Below, one piece after another: positions 23,085 to 33,915 of a stretch of DNA of 64,000 bases (position 1 is its first letter; every line of letters begins with the position of its first letter). The position numbers and the translations under genes were made by a program. A model generated the notes under the pieces. The model saw only the letters and a program-made list of their open reading frames with translations. It was not told the DNA's origin and did not search any database. Source of the DNA: Aradus depressus (taxonomy: Eukaryota > Arthropoda > Insecta > Hemiptera > Aradidae); assembly GCA_963662175.1 (NCBI GenBank), contig OY759218.1:1488001-1552000 (forward strand), in the 5' to 3' direction.

Positions 23085-23222
23085 ACAACAAGAGCTGAAC
23101 TTGCAGTCCTCTCGCCTACTACCAATTGAACTGAGTTCAAAAATTACAATTTAATGAATGGTGAAGTGCCAAAAATCCAATTTAGAAAAATCAAATCTTT
23201 GTTGCAAGGGCATTTAACCTAA
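23085..23222 (+). repeat. Direct repeat, copy 1 of about 135 bp
   Basis: The block with GCAGTCCTCTCGCCTACTAC, AATTTAATGAATGGTGAAGT and CAAATCTTTGTTGCAAGGGC is repeated nearly identically at 23822-23958, inside a family A copy. Confidence 0.8.
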
Positions 23223-23444
23223 CTATATTTTCTGTTAATATTATGAGGATGTCAAAATATTATTAACTAAGAAAAAACGGCGAAAATAGCAAAATAAGCA
23301 CTTCTATTATATAACGTAAATTTTTTTGAAAAGGATTAGAATTTTTATTAGCAAAGTTAACAATTTTTCTGACAATAAAATGAAATATACTCATACTTTG
23401 CAGGAAATATTTATTATTTGGAACTCTTATAAGTGAAAAAATGT

Positions 23445-24085
23445 ACAATGTACTTCCCCAGAGAATTAATCAATCAAGTTTTCGCTCTCCCCCCAAAACC
23501 AATCGACCGTTTGGGCTTAACATGAACTGAGATAGGGACTTTTGAATGCTCCTACTAAAGGTTGTATCATTTATTACATGAGCAGTTATTAGGGGTTTTG
23601 AGTGGCCCTTTGATCTCTCCCTTCCCTTCAGCCGATCCCATTGTTAATTAGTAGGCCACATTACAACGGCAGTTATTGTTTCAAGCCCTCCCCTGATTCC
23701 CCCTTTCTTCTGGCCAATTTGGCTGAAAATCAATAGTTGTCATCCTTATGGGATTCTGGTTACATATACAAAATTGCGTGTTGACACATTCATTCTATCG
23801 AGAGTTATCGTGTTCACATTAATAAGGAGAGCTGAAACTTGCAGTCCCCTCGCCTAGCACCAATTGTCCTAACTTCAAAAATTACAATTTAATGAATAGT
23901 GAAGTGCCAAAAATCCAATTTAGAAAAATCAAATCTTTGTTGCAAGGGCATTAACCCTTATATTTTCAATTTTGGAATCAAGGGGTTGGAAAACAAGGAA
24001 TTGCGGTGAGAACTCAACATGGAATTTCTGACCGATTGCATGCATAACTTCGCCTATACTTGGTACGGCTGTACAAAGTAGTAGA
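23445..24085 (-). mobile_element. Family A repeat, reverse, carrying a 135-bp insertion
   Basis: Internal motif AATGTACTTCCCCAGAGAAT, modules (near 23565, 23650, 23785), then at GTTATCGTGTTCACA (23806-23820) the sequence switches to the duplicated 135-bp block. It resumes at TATTTTCAATTTTGGAATCA and ends in the terminal repeat (GGTGAGAACTCAACATGGAA ... CGCCTATACTTGGTACGGCT). Confidence 0.68.
23822..23958 (+). repeat. Direct repeat, copy 2 of about 135 bp
   Basis: Second copy of the 23085-23222 block, inserted exactly between the reverse modules and the terminal repeat of a family A copy. Confidence 0.8.
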
Positions 24086-24224
24086 TGGATCACCAGCATC
24101 TCCAATTATTTGTAATCAACTAAGTAAAAAAGTAATTGTAATCAACTTAAGAATGTAGTAATTAACTTCAGCAGTTCGAATAATTTCTATTCAACTAAGT
24201 TTGACAGAGATAGAGATGACTTTT

Positions 24225-24340
24225 TATTTTCCAATTTTGGATTCAGAGGACCAGAAAAAATGAAATTCCGGTAGAAACATCGAATTTGAACAATTATATA
24301 ATTTCTCCTATATTACATATGGGCTGGGCAAATAAAAAAT
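24225..24340 (+). mobile_element. Family A right terminal repeat, isolated
   Basis: TTCCAATTTTGGATTCAGAG, GAAATTCCGGTAGAAAC and TATATTACATATGGGCTGGG: an isolated terminal repeat with an eroded hairpin. Confidence 0.55.
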
Positions 24341-24370
24341 CTTGTAATTCTTTAACTATGTAGTTCAATA

Positions 24371-24508
24371 GTGGCGTAGGCAATAACGTTGGGGGGGGGG
24401 GGGGGGGTCTAGATCAGAATTTTCAATTTTTGAAGAATTCAGTGAGAAGGAACATTTTAACCTTAATTTTTTTTTTTTGGGGGGGGGGGGGGGGGGTGAT
24501 TACGCCAC
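24371..24508. mobile_element. Small inverted-repeat element with two long poly-G runs
   Basis: GTGGCGTA at 24371-24378 is matched by TACGCCAC at 24501-24508. Between them are G-runs of 17 (24391-24407) and 18 (24479-24496) bases and a T-run. GTGGCGTA-type termini are common on small DNA transposons, but no target duplication is clear, so the class is not assigned. Confidence 0.4.
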
Positions 24509-24624
24509 CAAGATCTTGCAAATGGCTCACATATTGACCGCTAGATAGAAACTTTCCATGTCGATTTCCAGCTAAATAAAGGTTTCTATTCCTTGGTAAA
24601 GAGAAAAAAGTAGTCGCTAAATCA

Positions 24625-24943
24625 CAGGCGATTTACATCCCCAGTCCGAATTATTAGCAAGTCACTAAGTTCCGCTCTCCCCTTTGGCTCATATTCATCA
24701 GTCTCAATTAATTATGGATTGCTTTATTCCACTTATAAAATTTCTTATCGGTAAGCTAATTCTCAAACTTTTTTTTTTCGTTAAGCGTCCCCCATTTCGA
24801 ACCGGTTTGGGTAAAAATCAATAGATTTTTTACAGAGAAAGTTTGGAATCCATAAATAAAATTTGATAAATTTATTTTATTAGAAGTTATCGAGTCTTCA
24901 GACATGACATATTTTACTTGCCCTTTTTTTTACTTGCCAAGTA
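24625..24943 (-). mobile_element. Family A fragment, reverse modules
   Basis: GCGATTTACATCCCCAGTCC and AAGTTCCGCTCTCCC are diverged reverse family A phrases; a later module reads TGGGTAAAAATCAATAGATT. No terminus is present. Confidence 0.5.
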
Positions 24944-25010
24944 TAGTAAGGGGAAGTATAGTAAGGGGAAGTATAATAAGGGGAAGTATAATAAGGGGAA
25001 GAATAGTAAT
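24944..25010 (+). repeat. 15-bp minisatellite, about 4-5 copies, from the family A hairpin
   Basis: The unit GTATAGTAAGGGGAA is repeated four to five times and then runs directly into the family A left terminus (TAGTAATCGGCCAGAAAATC). It is the right arm of the terminal hairpin amplified in place. Confidence 0.75.
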
Positions 25011-25510
25011 CGGCCAGAAAATCCTTGTTTAGTTTTCACCAGAATTTCATGTTTTCCAACAACCATAACCAAAAAAAAACATGTCTGTCGGTCTGTGGAC
25101 AGGATATTTCAGACAGATTGAATATATCGAAAAATATAATAACATTTTATACTTGTATCCAGAATGCCATGAGGACGACACCTATTGATTTTCAGCTAAA
25201 TTGGTCAAGATGAAGAAGGGGATGTAGGGGGGGATTTAACTAAAACATCCCCAATACTAATACATATAATGAATGTATAGACACGAAATGTTATACTAGA
25301 ATTGTGTCATTTGGCCGAAGGGGAAAAAAGTTTAAAGAGAGAGTGGAAAATTAGGTCATAAAAAAAAATTCGAGCTGGGGAAGGACATTGCCGGTGATTT
25401 ACAGACACATTTTATAAAATCATTTTTGTATTCAGGGGTGGTCGTAAAATATGAAATTTCATTGAAAAATCAAGATCGAAATTTACAGATCGATCAAACC
25501 ATTGAACAGT
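25011..25510 (+). mobile_element. Family A repeat, forward
   Basis: Left terminal repeat (TAGTTTTCACCAGAATTTCA TGTTTTCC), TG-rich stretch, two modules, internal motif (AATTCGAGCTGGGGAAGGAC ATTGCCGG) and a right terminal repeat that stops before the hairpin. Confidence 0.68.
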
Positions 25511-25974
25511 TCCATCGATGAATGTTGTCAGAATATTAACAAATATTGAGCATTCTTGTGGTTTAAATAAGGAGAACAAGTATCCATATATTACAATATT
25601 CCCATTTTAATATATTATTTTAATTTTATTTATTTATACAATTTTTAAATCTTTTGAAAAATGTCACTAAAATATATTAACTAGTTACCGAAATATCGCA
25701 ATGGAACCGACAGACTCACAATAGTTTAAAGGAATGTTTTTTTCGTCTGAAGGTGTCGTGTAAGGTCAAGGGGGGACTTCCGGCTTGCCCTGGCATGGTG
25801 CCCTCATTTTCAATGCCCTTCCCCACCTCAAATTATTGCCAACTAAAAAAAATTACTATTTTATTTTTATTTGTTTTTATTTATTATTTCATTGTCACAA
25901 CATACAATATCATGTAGGAATGTTTCATAATGATAAAATGTTTAATATTACTTCCACTAGCTATATGTTAGTTT
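25511..25974. other. AT-rich, nothing recognised
   Basis: No gene or repeat that I can support. Confidence 0.35.
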
Positions 25975-26490
25975 TATAATCGGTCGAAAATTTCGATATT
26001 GAGTTTTCGCAGGAATTTCAAATTTCAATGACCCAAGGTAAAAAAACCAGGGTAGACAGAATTTGGGACTCCCACAATAAGGTCGGTCTCATGTACACCA
26101 GAACGACGAAAGAGCGCTCTGGTAGTAGGAGTTAACATGTCATAGTTAAAGGCATAAGTCACAAAAATGAACTCATCAGCAATGTACCGTTTGGGATTAA
26201 AATCAATATTTGATTTATATAGGGGCTTTTGATTACTATTAGGGGATTCCTCTACTAAATGTTGTGTCATCGACCGGTTTTTGAGTGGAACTCCCCTCCC
26301 CATCGTCCTATTTCGTGGACATTTAATAGATGTTTTTACGTATTTTTTAATTTAAATATAAAATTTCGTGTCGATACATTCATTCTATCGGAAGTCATAC
26401 TCACAGACGAAAAATGAAATTCCGATGAAAATTCAACATTTCAACAAGGATTTCTGACTTATTTATTCACCTATACATTGTATAACTGGG
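25975..26490 (-). mobile_element. Family A repeat, reverse, split by a hairpin repeat
   Basis: Left terminal repeat (ATAATCGGTCGAAAATTTCG ATATTGAGTTTTCG), then an inserted segment (26040-26165), then modules (near 26360) and the right terminal repeat. The end passes straight into the 45-bp array. Confidence 0.65.
26040..26165 (-). repeat. Dispersed hairpin repeat ('family D'), minus copy
   Basis: On the minus strand it reads CTACTACCAGAGCGCTCTTT followed by CGTCGTTCTGGTG. The arms CCAGAGCG and CG(C/T)TCTGG form a hairpin. The same segment, about 110 bp with roughly 70 % identity by eye, occurs in plus orientation at 34339-34475. Confidence 0.55.
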
Positions 26491-26690
26491 GAAGTAGCAT
26501 ATTATATAACTTCACATATACTTGGTACAACTGGGGAAGTGGCATATTATATAACTTCACCTATACTTGGTACAACTGGGGAAGTGGCATATTATATAAC
26601 TTCACATATACTTGGTATAACTGGGGATGTGGTATATTATATAACTTCACATATACTTGGTATAACTGGGGAAGTGGCATATTATTATTT
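26480..26690 (+). repeat. 45-bp minisatellite, about 5 copies, from the family A terminus
   Basis: The unit GAAGTGGCATATTATATAAC + TTCACATATACTTGGTACAA + CTGGG corresponds to the family A right end (ATTACATAACTTCCCCTATA CTTGGTATAGCTGGGGAAGT). Unit starts are at 26536, 26581 and 26626. The period is divisible by three, so frames stay open through the array; they are not genes. Confidence 0.85.
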
Positions 26691-26937
26691 AAGATTCCTA
26701 CCAGAAACACAGGCGTTTAGACTATTCCACTATGAGGTTACAACATAAAATACTCGCTGTGTTTACTTCTACCAATGAAATAATCTTTTTTTAAATATTA
26801 CGTAAGAAGACTAGACAAAATACGTAGTGAATGTAATCACTAAATTAAAATCTACGAGGCCATCTTATGAACTCCAGATTCGTTTTTTTTTATATAGACA
26901 TATTTCAAATTATTTATTATTATTATTACTATTTTTT
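26691..26937. other. AT-rich spacer
   Basis: Nothing recognised. Confidence 0.35.
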
Positions 26938-27150
26938 TTACTTGTCCAGCTATACGTAGTTTAGGGGGGAGTCGGTAAGAAGTGGAATGTTGAGTTTTTA
27001 CTGAAATATGTTATGTTTAAACTCCCGATAGAATGAACGTTTCGATATGAAATTCTATATTTGGATCCAGAAGTCCATAAGAACAACTATTGATTTTTCA
27101 GCCAAATAGGCCACAGAGAAGAGGAGGGTTAAAGGAAGTAAGCCCTTCCT
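26938..27150 (+). mobile_element. Family A fragment, forward, left end
   Basis: TTGTCCAGCTATACGTAGTT TAGGGGGGAGTCGG (eroded hairpin), TGTTGAGTTTTTACTGAAAT, and one module (AACTCCCGATAGAATGAACG ... TTTCAGCCAAATAGGCC). Confidence 0.6.
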
Positions 27151-27184
27151 CAAGCTGTTCTCTAAAACATTCATTACTGAACAC

Positions 27185-27582
27185 TTTTATTATTATAGCA
27201 CCGATGACAGTTTTCGAACACCAAATTATTATTATTATAGCTCCGATGACAGTTTTCGAACACCAAATTATTATTATTATAGCTCCGATGACAGTTTTCG
27301 AACACCAAATTATTATTATTATAGCTCCGATGACAGTTTTCGAACACCAAATTATTATTATTATAGCTCCGATGACAGTTTTCGAACACCAAATTATTAT
27401 TATTATTATTGCTCCGATGACAGTTTTCGAACACCAAATTATTATTATTATAGCTCCGATGACAGTTTTCGAACACCAAATTATTATTATTATAGCTCCG
27501 ATGACAGTTTTCCAACACCAAATTATTATTATTATAGCTCCGATGACAGTTTTCCAACACCAAATTATTATTATTATTATTT
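27185..27582 (+). repeat. 42-bp minisatellite, about 9-10 copies
   Basis: The unit CTCCGATGACAGTTTTCGAA CACCAAATTATTATTATTATAG has a conserved 25-base head and a variable (ATT)n tail; one unit has extra ATT repeats and the last two read TTCCAAC instead of TTCGAAC. No resemblance to family A is seen. The period divisible by three gives long frames on both strands, which I reject as genes. Confidence 0.85.
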
Positions 27583-27768
27583 AAATAATTATTTTTCACA
27601 AAAATTACCTATTAAATACCGGGTTTTTCGCGTTCCAATAAGGAAATTCTTAGATCAATCACCGGCGTACTTCCTCATCTCAAATATTTATAATTAATTA
27701 AGTTTCCCCTCTCTAATACTTCCTCTATAGCTCCATTGTGGAAATCAGGTGTTCTACTGTATTTATAC

Positions 27769-27773
<5 letters not shown>

Positions 27774-27818
<45 letters not shown>
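27774..27818. repeat. (TA)n microsatellite
   Basis: More than 20 uninterrupted TA units. Confidence 0.95.
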
Positions 27819-27824
<6 letters not shown>

Positions 27825-27879
27825 TAAATATACAAAAATGAGATAGGTACACAATAGAATATGAATTCAGTGAACACAG

Positions 27880-28318
27880 GCAATGTATTTCCCCGGCACG
27901 AATTAATTCACTCTTCCTCTAAAAACAATTGTTGACTTATACAGGGGCTTCTGAACCCCCATACCAAATGGTGTGTCGATACATTGATTACATCGACGGA
28001 TTATAGGCTTCGAGTCGAGCACCCCCTCTCATCCCCCCCCCCCCCCCCCCACCCCTGCCTTCTTTCCAGGGGGAGGCTTAATACAAAAACAAAAATAACT
28101 GTTGAAATGTATTATAGACACAACATTTGTATCGATTCATGATTTGTGGAACAAACGGTCGATTCTGGAGGTAGAGCGAAAACGTAATTGATAAATTCTT
28201 CCGATTTCTTCTTTTCATCCTTGGAATCAGGGAAAACATGAAATTCCGATGAAAACTCAACCTCGAGTTTTTGACCGATTACATAACATCCCCTATACTT
28301 CGTATAACAGGCAAGTAA
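27880..28318. mobile_element. Family A chimera: reverse left half joined to forward right half at a poly-C run
   Basis: 27880-28070 reads in reverse (AATGTATTTCCCCGGCACGA, GTGTCGATACATTGATTACA) up to an 18-base C-run (28033-28050). From about 28070 the order is forward (GGCTTAATACAAAAAC, ACGGTCGATTCTGGAG) to a complete right terminal repeat (CCGATTACATAACATCCCCT, TATACTTCGTATAACAGGC). Confidence 0.6.
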
Positions 28319-28984
28319 AATAATGTCCCTCGTCTAAATTCTAAACAGTGAGATCTGTGAGAAAGAGTTCAAAAAAATGCTGATTCCTGAGGCACGTGTA
28401 CGAGTTTGTTCACTTCAAGCATTTCAGCGGCTTCAAAAAAAATAATTACAAATAAAAAATGCATTCAATCGTTCAAATAAATGTCTTTAAACCATTATAA
28501 GTTGAACGTATGAAATAACGCCATCGCACAATTAAAAAAACATATCAATACATCAATGTACTTCTCCAGCTCCAATTAGCTTTCATGAAGTTTCTGCTCT
28601 TCTTCTCGTCAGCTCAGTAAATTTCTTAACTTTGTGCTTCTTAAGTATGCATTAGAGTATTACAGTATATATTAGAGTATTACACAAAATATTAGAGTAA
28701 TATATATTAGCAGCTAGACTATTGTAGGCCCCTGAACTAGTATGTCCTAGTCAACTGTAGGCGCCTCCGCTAGTATGAACTAGGCAACGATAGGCACCTC
28801 AGCTAGTATGTGGTGCTAGACAACGGCCGGCAGCTCCCTTTAAATCATTTCCAACAACATACATCCTATGTAGTATGTACAACATACATCCTATGTCCTA
28901 AGATCATTGGGATGCTGTGTTCCCATTGGTCTTATCTCAAATCACATGGACGATTGTAAATTTGAATGATCTGTACAGATAATT
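28319..28984. other. Mostly unrecognised; small family A fragment and short direct repeats
   Basis: 28550-28610 has a family A internal motif (CAATGTACTTCTCCAGCTCC). At 28705-28830 a GTAGGC(C/G)CCT...CTAGTATG phrase recurs about every 43 bases. ACAACATACATCCTATGT occurs twice (28854 and 28879). No gene. Confidence 0.45.
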
Positions 28985-29460
28985 GCTGTGTGTGTGTGTG
29001 TGTATGTGTGTGTCTGTGAACACGAATGCTTCCGATAGAATGAATGTATCAAAATGAAATTGTGTACTCTGACCCCCAGAAGGACGACACCTACTGATTT
29101 TCAGCCAAAGGAAAGGAGTGCATTAGGGGGGAGGTTAACACAAAAACCCCAATAACTGTCGTTGTAATGAATGTATCAACCAAAATGTTCATAAGAAAAT
29201 TCAAAGCCCTATAATAAGCACAACGTCTATTAATCGGCCGAAGAAAGGGGGTGGACCAGAAGGGGCTTATCTCAAAATCATAATAACTGCCGATGTAGTA
29301 AATGTATCAACACAAAATTTAGTATAAGGATTGAGAAGCCCAAATGTAATTCAAATATTGAGCCTCAGCGAAATGTTAATTGATTAATTCATGCTGGGAA
29401 GTTCATAGCCAGTGATTCAAAAACTATTTTTTTCATTGTGTCATGGGCGTATTTTTTTTC
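28985..29460 (+). mobile_element. Family A repeat, forward, no terminal repeats
   Basis: It begins in a (TG)n stretch (CTGTGTGTGTGTGTGTGTAT), then AACACGAATGCTTCCGATAG, three modules, and the internal motif (ATTCATGCTGGGAAGTTCAT). Confidence 0.65.
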
Positions 29461-29904
29461 TGTTATCAGCAAGGAAGCTACTGATCAACGAAGGAATAAC
29501 CTTGGATAGTAGATTCTCACATTTGATTGGTCCGCTAATTCCCCCTCTCCACCACACTTACATAACGCAGTGTGTTCAGGCCACGTGACCTCTCACGTGC
29601 CCCCCTGCCCCCCCCCCCCCTCCTGTTTACTTCTCCAGCCCAGCCTCTACGTTTTCACTGGTATTTCATGTTTTCCGAACACCTGAACCAAAAAATAAAA
29701 TAAAACAAGCAGGTTCTCGGATGTGTGTGTTTCGCCTCTTTGCACCCTAAATCAGAGCAAATTACTGGGCCGTGTATTAAGACTCTACAAAGGTGGCATT
29801 CTAACTAAGTGCGGCCCTTGAGGTCCACACGGCAAACTTCCCATCATGGTATCAATATCATTAATAATAATATCACAAAAGTGGGGATTTTATTCAGTAC
29901 AGAA
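29461..29904. other. Mixed sequence with a C-rich tract and a family A left-terminal fragment
   Basis: A CCCCC-rich block at 29598-29630 is followed by TTACTTCTCCAGCCCAGCC and TTCACTGGTATTTCATGTTT (29633-29690), a family A left terminal piece. 29720-29900 is unrecognised. Confidence 0.45.
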
Positions 29905-30580
29905 TGCAAATGCACATAGGTCACATAGCCTATTTTTTTTTATTTTGCTTTTAAAACTACTACATGTAAAATTTCATGACAGTCCGATAATCCGTTAATG
30001 AGGTTGAACTATTTTAATGCTCAACCTCCACTCACAGTCCCCCCTCCCGATAAGATTTTTGAGACCTCACACACCCTTTTTTTCAATTTGGCTTTTAAGA
30101 ATACTACATGTTAAATTTCATTACAATGCGATTATCCGTTAATGAGTTAGCACAATTTGTATGCTTAGCTCCTCCCCCCCCCCCCCCCCCCCCCACCCCT
30201 CATAGCCCCTGTTAAGGATTTGGAGACACCACACACCCTATTTTTCAATTTGGCTTTCAAGAATACTACATGTTAAACATTAAAATGCGATCATCTGTTG
30301 ATGAGCTAGACCTATTTTTATGCTTAGCCCCCTTACAACCCCCCCCCCCCCCCCCCCCCCTCCCCTTGAGAATTTCGTGACGCCAGATAGTCTATATCTC
30401 AATTGGCTCTTAAGAATACTACATGTGAAATTTCATCACGATCCGACCATCTGTTTATGAGCTAGCACTATATATATGCATAGGGAGCCCCCACAACCCC
30501 CCCTCCCCTTAAGAATTTTAAGACCTCACAACCCTATTTTTCAATTGGCTATTAAGAATACTATATGTAAAAATTTCTTT
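29905..30580 (+). mobile_element. Family C internal units, 4-5 diverged copies
   Basis: ACATGT(A/G/T)AAATTTCAT phrases at about 29962, 30106, 30268, 30421 and 30561 give spacings of 140-162 bases. C-runs of 21 (30174-30194) and 22 (30339-30360) bases sit at the same place in each unit. The family C outer ends are absent. Confidence 0.6.
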
Positions 30581-30817
30581 CAGATCATATTTACGTTGAT
30601 ACGCTTCGATTGGCACCAAAGCGGAGTCGATATCATTTTTCATTCGCGAGATATCGTGCAGGAAGAATTGACCACGTACGTACACACACACATACTTCTT
30701 TCCAAAAATAGTGTAAAAATACTGTAGTGACCTTGAAACACAAAAGTATGATAAAAAAAAATTTATTTCGATTTTCGGAGCCATTACAATAACTTTCATA
30801 TATGGAAAGTTAAAAAA

Positions 30818-31395
30818 GTCGTCGGTGAATCACCGCAATGTACTTCCCCGGCACGAATTATTTAATTAAGTTTTCGCTTGACTAAAAATCAATACTTAGT
30901 TGACTTTTGGGCTTCTGAAACCTCAAATTGAATGTTGTGTCGATATATTTATTACATCGGCAGTTATTAGGGTTTTGAAACGAGCCTCCCTCCGATCCCA
31001 CCTTCCCTTCAGATGATTTTGCTGAAAATCAATATGTGTCGTCCTTAAGAGGTTCTGGTTACACATATGGAATTTTGTGTCAATAAATTCCTTACAACGG
31101 CCCCCCTCCGGGTCATCAAGTGGTTGGAAAACATGAAATTCCGGTTGATGAATTCATTCTATCAAGAGTTATCATCGTGTTCACAAACACACAGGAAAGT
31201 ATTAACAAGACATTCAGGATTATATTTCACACACACAGACATACACATATACACACCTACACTCACACACAGCCAATCATGCATTTATTTTTTACATTTG
31301 GATTCAGGAGTTCGGAAAACATTAAATTCCGGTGAAAACTTAAAAATCGAATTGCTGACCCATAATAGAACTTCCCTCAAACTTCATGGGAAGTA
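30818..31395 (-). mobile_element. Family A repeat, reverse
   Basis: Internal motif (CGGTGAATCACCGCAATGTA CTTCCCC), modules (near 30935 and 31075), a (CA)n-rich stretch (31230-31272) and the right terminal repeat. The terminal hairpin is shortened to ACTTCATGGGAAGT. Confidence 0.68.
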
Positions 31396-31744
31396 AAAAA
31401 AATTGCATGTCTGTGAGTCTTTTGTTACTATAACTTCCGAAAGAAAGAATACATTTTTGTATGTTTGGATCTATGAGACGGAGGAAGGGGCCCGTGCCCG
31501 TGATCGCACCGAAATATCGTTTTGAAACAAAGTAATATACATATAAAATATTTATAATTAAAAATATAAAGATATATTATCTATTGTATTAATAATTTTA
31601 TATGCATTTATCTTCTCTTATTTATTTAAAAAAATAGATGTTCATCTTCTCACATGTGTTTGTATTCAATTCATAAGCTATTTTGATGAACAAAAATTGT
31701 TCGACGGACCCAATTAACATGTTATGGTTTAACGGAAATAAATA
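31396..31744. other. AT-rich, nothing recognised
   Basis: No gene or named repeat supported. Confidence 0.35.
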
Positions 31745-31975
31745 TTATTATTATTGATTTTCAGTCAAATCGGCTAAATGAGTACAGAGAATTAGAGGGC
31801 CTTAACTCATAAACCTTTAGAACTCCTGATGTATTGAAGAATATATCCACACACAATTGTATAAGAAGATTGAGAAGTCTTTAAGTAATATAACCAATTG
31901 ATTTTTAACCAACTGATTGACAGACGGTTTAGAGGGAGAGTGAAAACTTAATTGATTACAAATAATTAATTTTTC
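31745..31975 (+). mobile_element. Family A fragment, forward modules
   Basis: GATTTTCAGTCAAATCGGCT, ACACACAATTGTATAAG and GAGGGAGAGTGAAAACTTAA are diverged forward phrases. Confidence 0.5.
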
Positions 31976-32289
31976 TAATGTAAAGTACTACTAGTTGAAA
32001 TAATAGTTGAGCGTCAGATTTCTACTAGGGTAGGTACTGAAGTTATCCAAATGTAATGGGATAACGTAAAGGATGGACGGGAGGGCATAGAACTCCCTGG
32101 TAGATCCTTGAAAAGGTCGTTCACACCTGTTTGGGGAAACATCGGAGTAATTCAGGAACTCACCTCAGTGTCTGCACTAGCAGTCGTAAATAGCAAATCC
32201 AATATTTAGTGGCATAACTACACCACCGCAGTGAAGGAGGGCCCAGACCAAGAGGGGTCCGATCAATAAAGAAATTTTTTTTATTTGTT
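31976..32289. other. Unrecognised sequence
   Basis: About 300 bases of moderate GC (GGATGGACGGGAGGGCATAG, CAGTGTCTGCACTAGCAGTC) without a frame. It could be the 3' untranslated part of a retroelement, but I have no support for that. Confidence 0.3.
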
Positions 32290-32972
32290 AATTATTGCAA
32301 GCATATTGCCGGTGATTCACCGACAACTTTTTTTATCTTTGTCGTTGACCTGAGAAGCATATTGCCGGTGATACACCGACACCTTTTGTTATCTTTGTCG
32401 TTGACCTGAGAAGCATATTGCCGGTGATACACCGACAACTTTTGTTATCTTTGTCGTTGACCTGAGAAGCATATTGCCGGTGATACACCGACAACTTTTG
32501 TTATCTTGTCGTTGACCTGAGAAGCATATTGCCGGTGATACACCGACAACTTTTGTTATCTTTGTCGTTGACCTGAGAAGCATATTGCCGGTGATACACC
32601 GACAACTTTTGTTATCTTTGTCGTTGACCTGAGAAGCATATTGCCGGTGATACACCGACAACTTTTGTTATCTTTGTCGTTGACCTGAGAACATATTGCC
32701 GGTGATACACTGACAACTTTTGTTATCTTTGTCGTTGACCTGAGAAGCATATTGCCGGTGATACACCGACAACTTTTGTTATCTTTGTCGTTGACCTGAG
32801 AAGCATATTGCCGGTGATACACCGACAACTTTTGTTATCTTTGTCGTTGACCTGAGAAGCATATTTCCGGTGATACACCGACAACTTTTGTTATCTTTGT
32901 CGTTGACCTGAGAAGCATATTGCCGGTGACACACCGACAACTTTTGTTATCTTTGTCGTTGACCTGAGAAGT
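32290..32972 (+). repeat. 56-bp minisatellite, about 12 copies, from the family A internal motif
   Basis: The unit AAGCATATTGCCGGTGATAC + ACCGACAACTTTTGTTATCT + TTGTCGTTGACCTGAG reproduces the internal family A motif (AAGTACATTGCCGGTGATTC ACCGACGACTTTTTT). The first unit still has the parental GATTCACCGAC; later units have GATACACCGAC. Two units lack one or two bases. Confidence 0.88.
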
Positions 32973-33244
32973 CTTAAAATAATGATTTGACTTGCCTTTT
33001 TATGTTTATATTGTTTACAGGCTCGCCATTTACTCTTGAAAACATAGCCTTTAAGATTTAGACTAAGTGGTTATGAGAATGTTTTTGTCATTAAAAATCC
33101 CATGAACCGTGTAAGGTCAGTAACCTCGTGGGCACGGACTGCAAGTCTTCCCGTCCGTCCGTTCCTTGTTCAATATCACGCCCCGTTTTACATCCTCCAA
33201 CTCGGAAATAATATTATAACTTTTGAACGAACAAAATTGAAAAA
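32973..33244. other. Spacer, nothing recognised
   Basis: No supported feature. Confidence 0.35.
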
Positions 33245-33915
33245 AAAAATCTTCTGTGATCACCGTCGATGTACTTCCCCAGCACGAGTCGTCAATCAAT
33301 TACGTTTTCGCTCTCCCTTCAAAGCAAATCAGCCGTTTAAGCTAAAACTCAATATTGAACTATCATTGTTCTGAATCCTCATACTAAATTTTGAGTCGAT
33401 ACATTCATTACATCATTATTAGGTATTTGAGTCGACCTCGTTCTCTAGACCCCCTTCCTTTCGACCGATTTCGTGGAAAATTAATGTGCCACATTTAATC
33501 GGGTTTGAATTTAAATATAGTTAAGTATAGAATTTCATGTCGATACATTGATTACATCGGCAGTTATTGGGATTTTTGAGTTGAGCCCCTCTGATCATCC
33601 CTACCCTTTGAATTTACTTAAGAAATTTCATGTCAATACGTTCATTACAATGGCAGTTGTTAGAGTTTTTTTATTAAGCCTCCTTCCTAATGGCCGATTT
33701 GGCTGAAAATCAATACGTGACGTCCTTAGAAGGTTCTGGATACTCATATAAAATGTCGATACATTCATTCTATCGGGAGTTATCGTATTCACAGACACAC
33801 ACAGCCAGAATAGTTTTTTTTTTTTTTTTTCATTTCTGCAATTAGGAGGTCGGAAAACGTAAACTTCTGTTGAAAACTCCTCATCGAATTTCTGACTGAT
33901 TAACTTGGAAGTAAA
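33245..33915 (-). mobile_element. Family A repeat, reverse, long copy
   Basis: Internal motif (CGATGTACTTCCCCAGCACG AGTC), four modules (GTCGATACATTCATTACATC near 33396, GTCGATACATTGATTACATC near 33540, then near 33630 and 33755), CACAGACACACACAG, a T-run and the terminal repeat ending without the hairpin. Confidence 0.7.

Noticed and set aside
26478..26748. Open frames of 80 and 69 codons rich in Trp/Tyr/Asn
   Set aside because: Product of the 45-bp tandem repeat, a multiple of three.
27090..27599. Open frames of 164 (plus) and 141 (minus) codons rich in Ile or Asn
   Set aside because: Product of the 42-bp array with ATT runs; no independent support.
32389..32828. Two 90-codon minus-strand frames
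   Set aside because: Both are readings of the 56-bp array, kept open by chance between unit-length changes.
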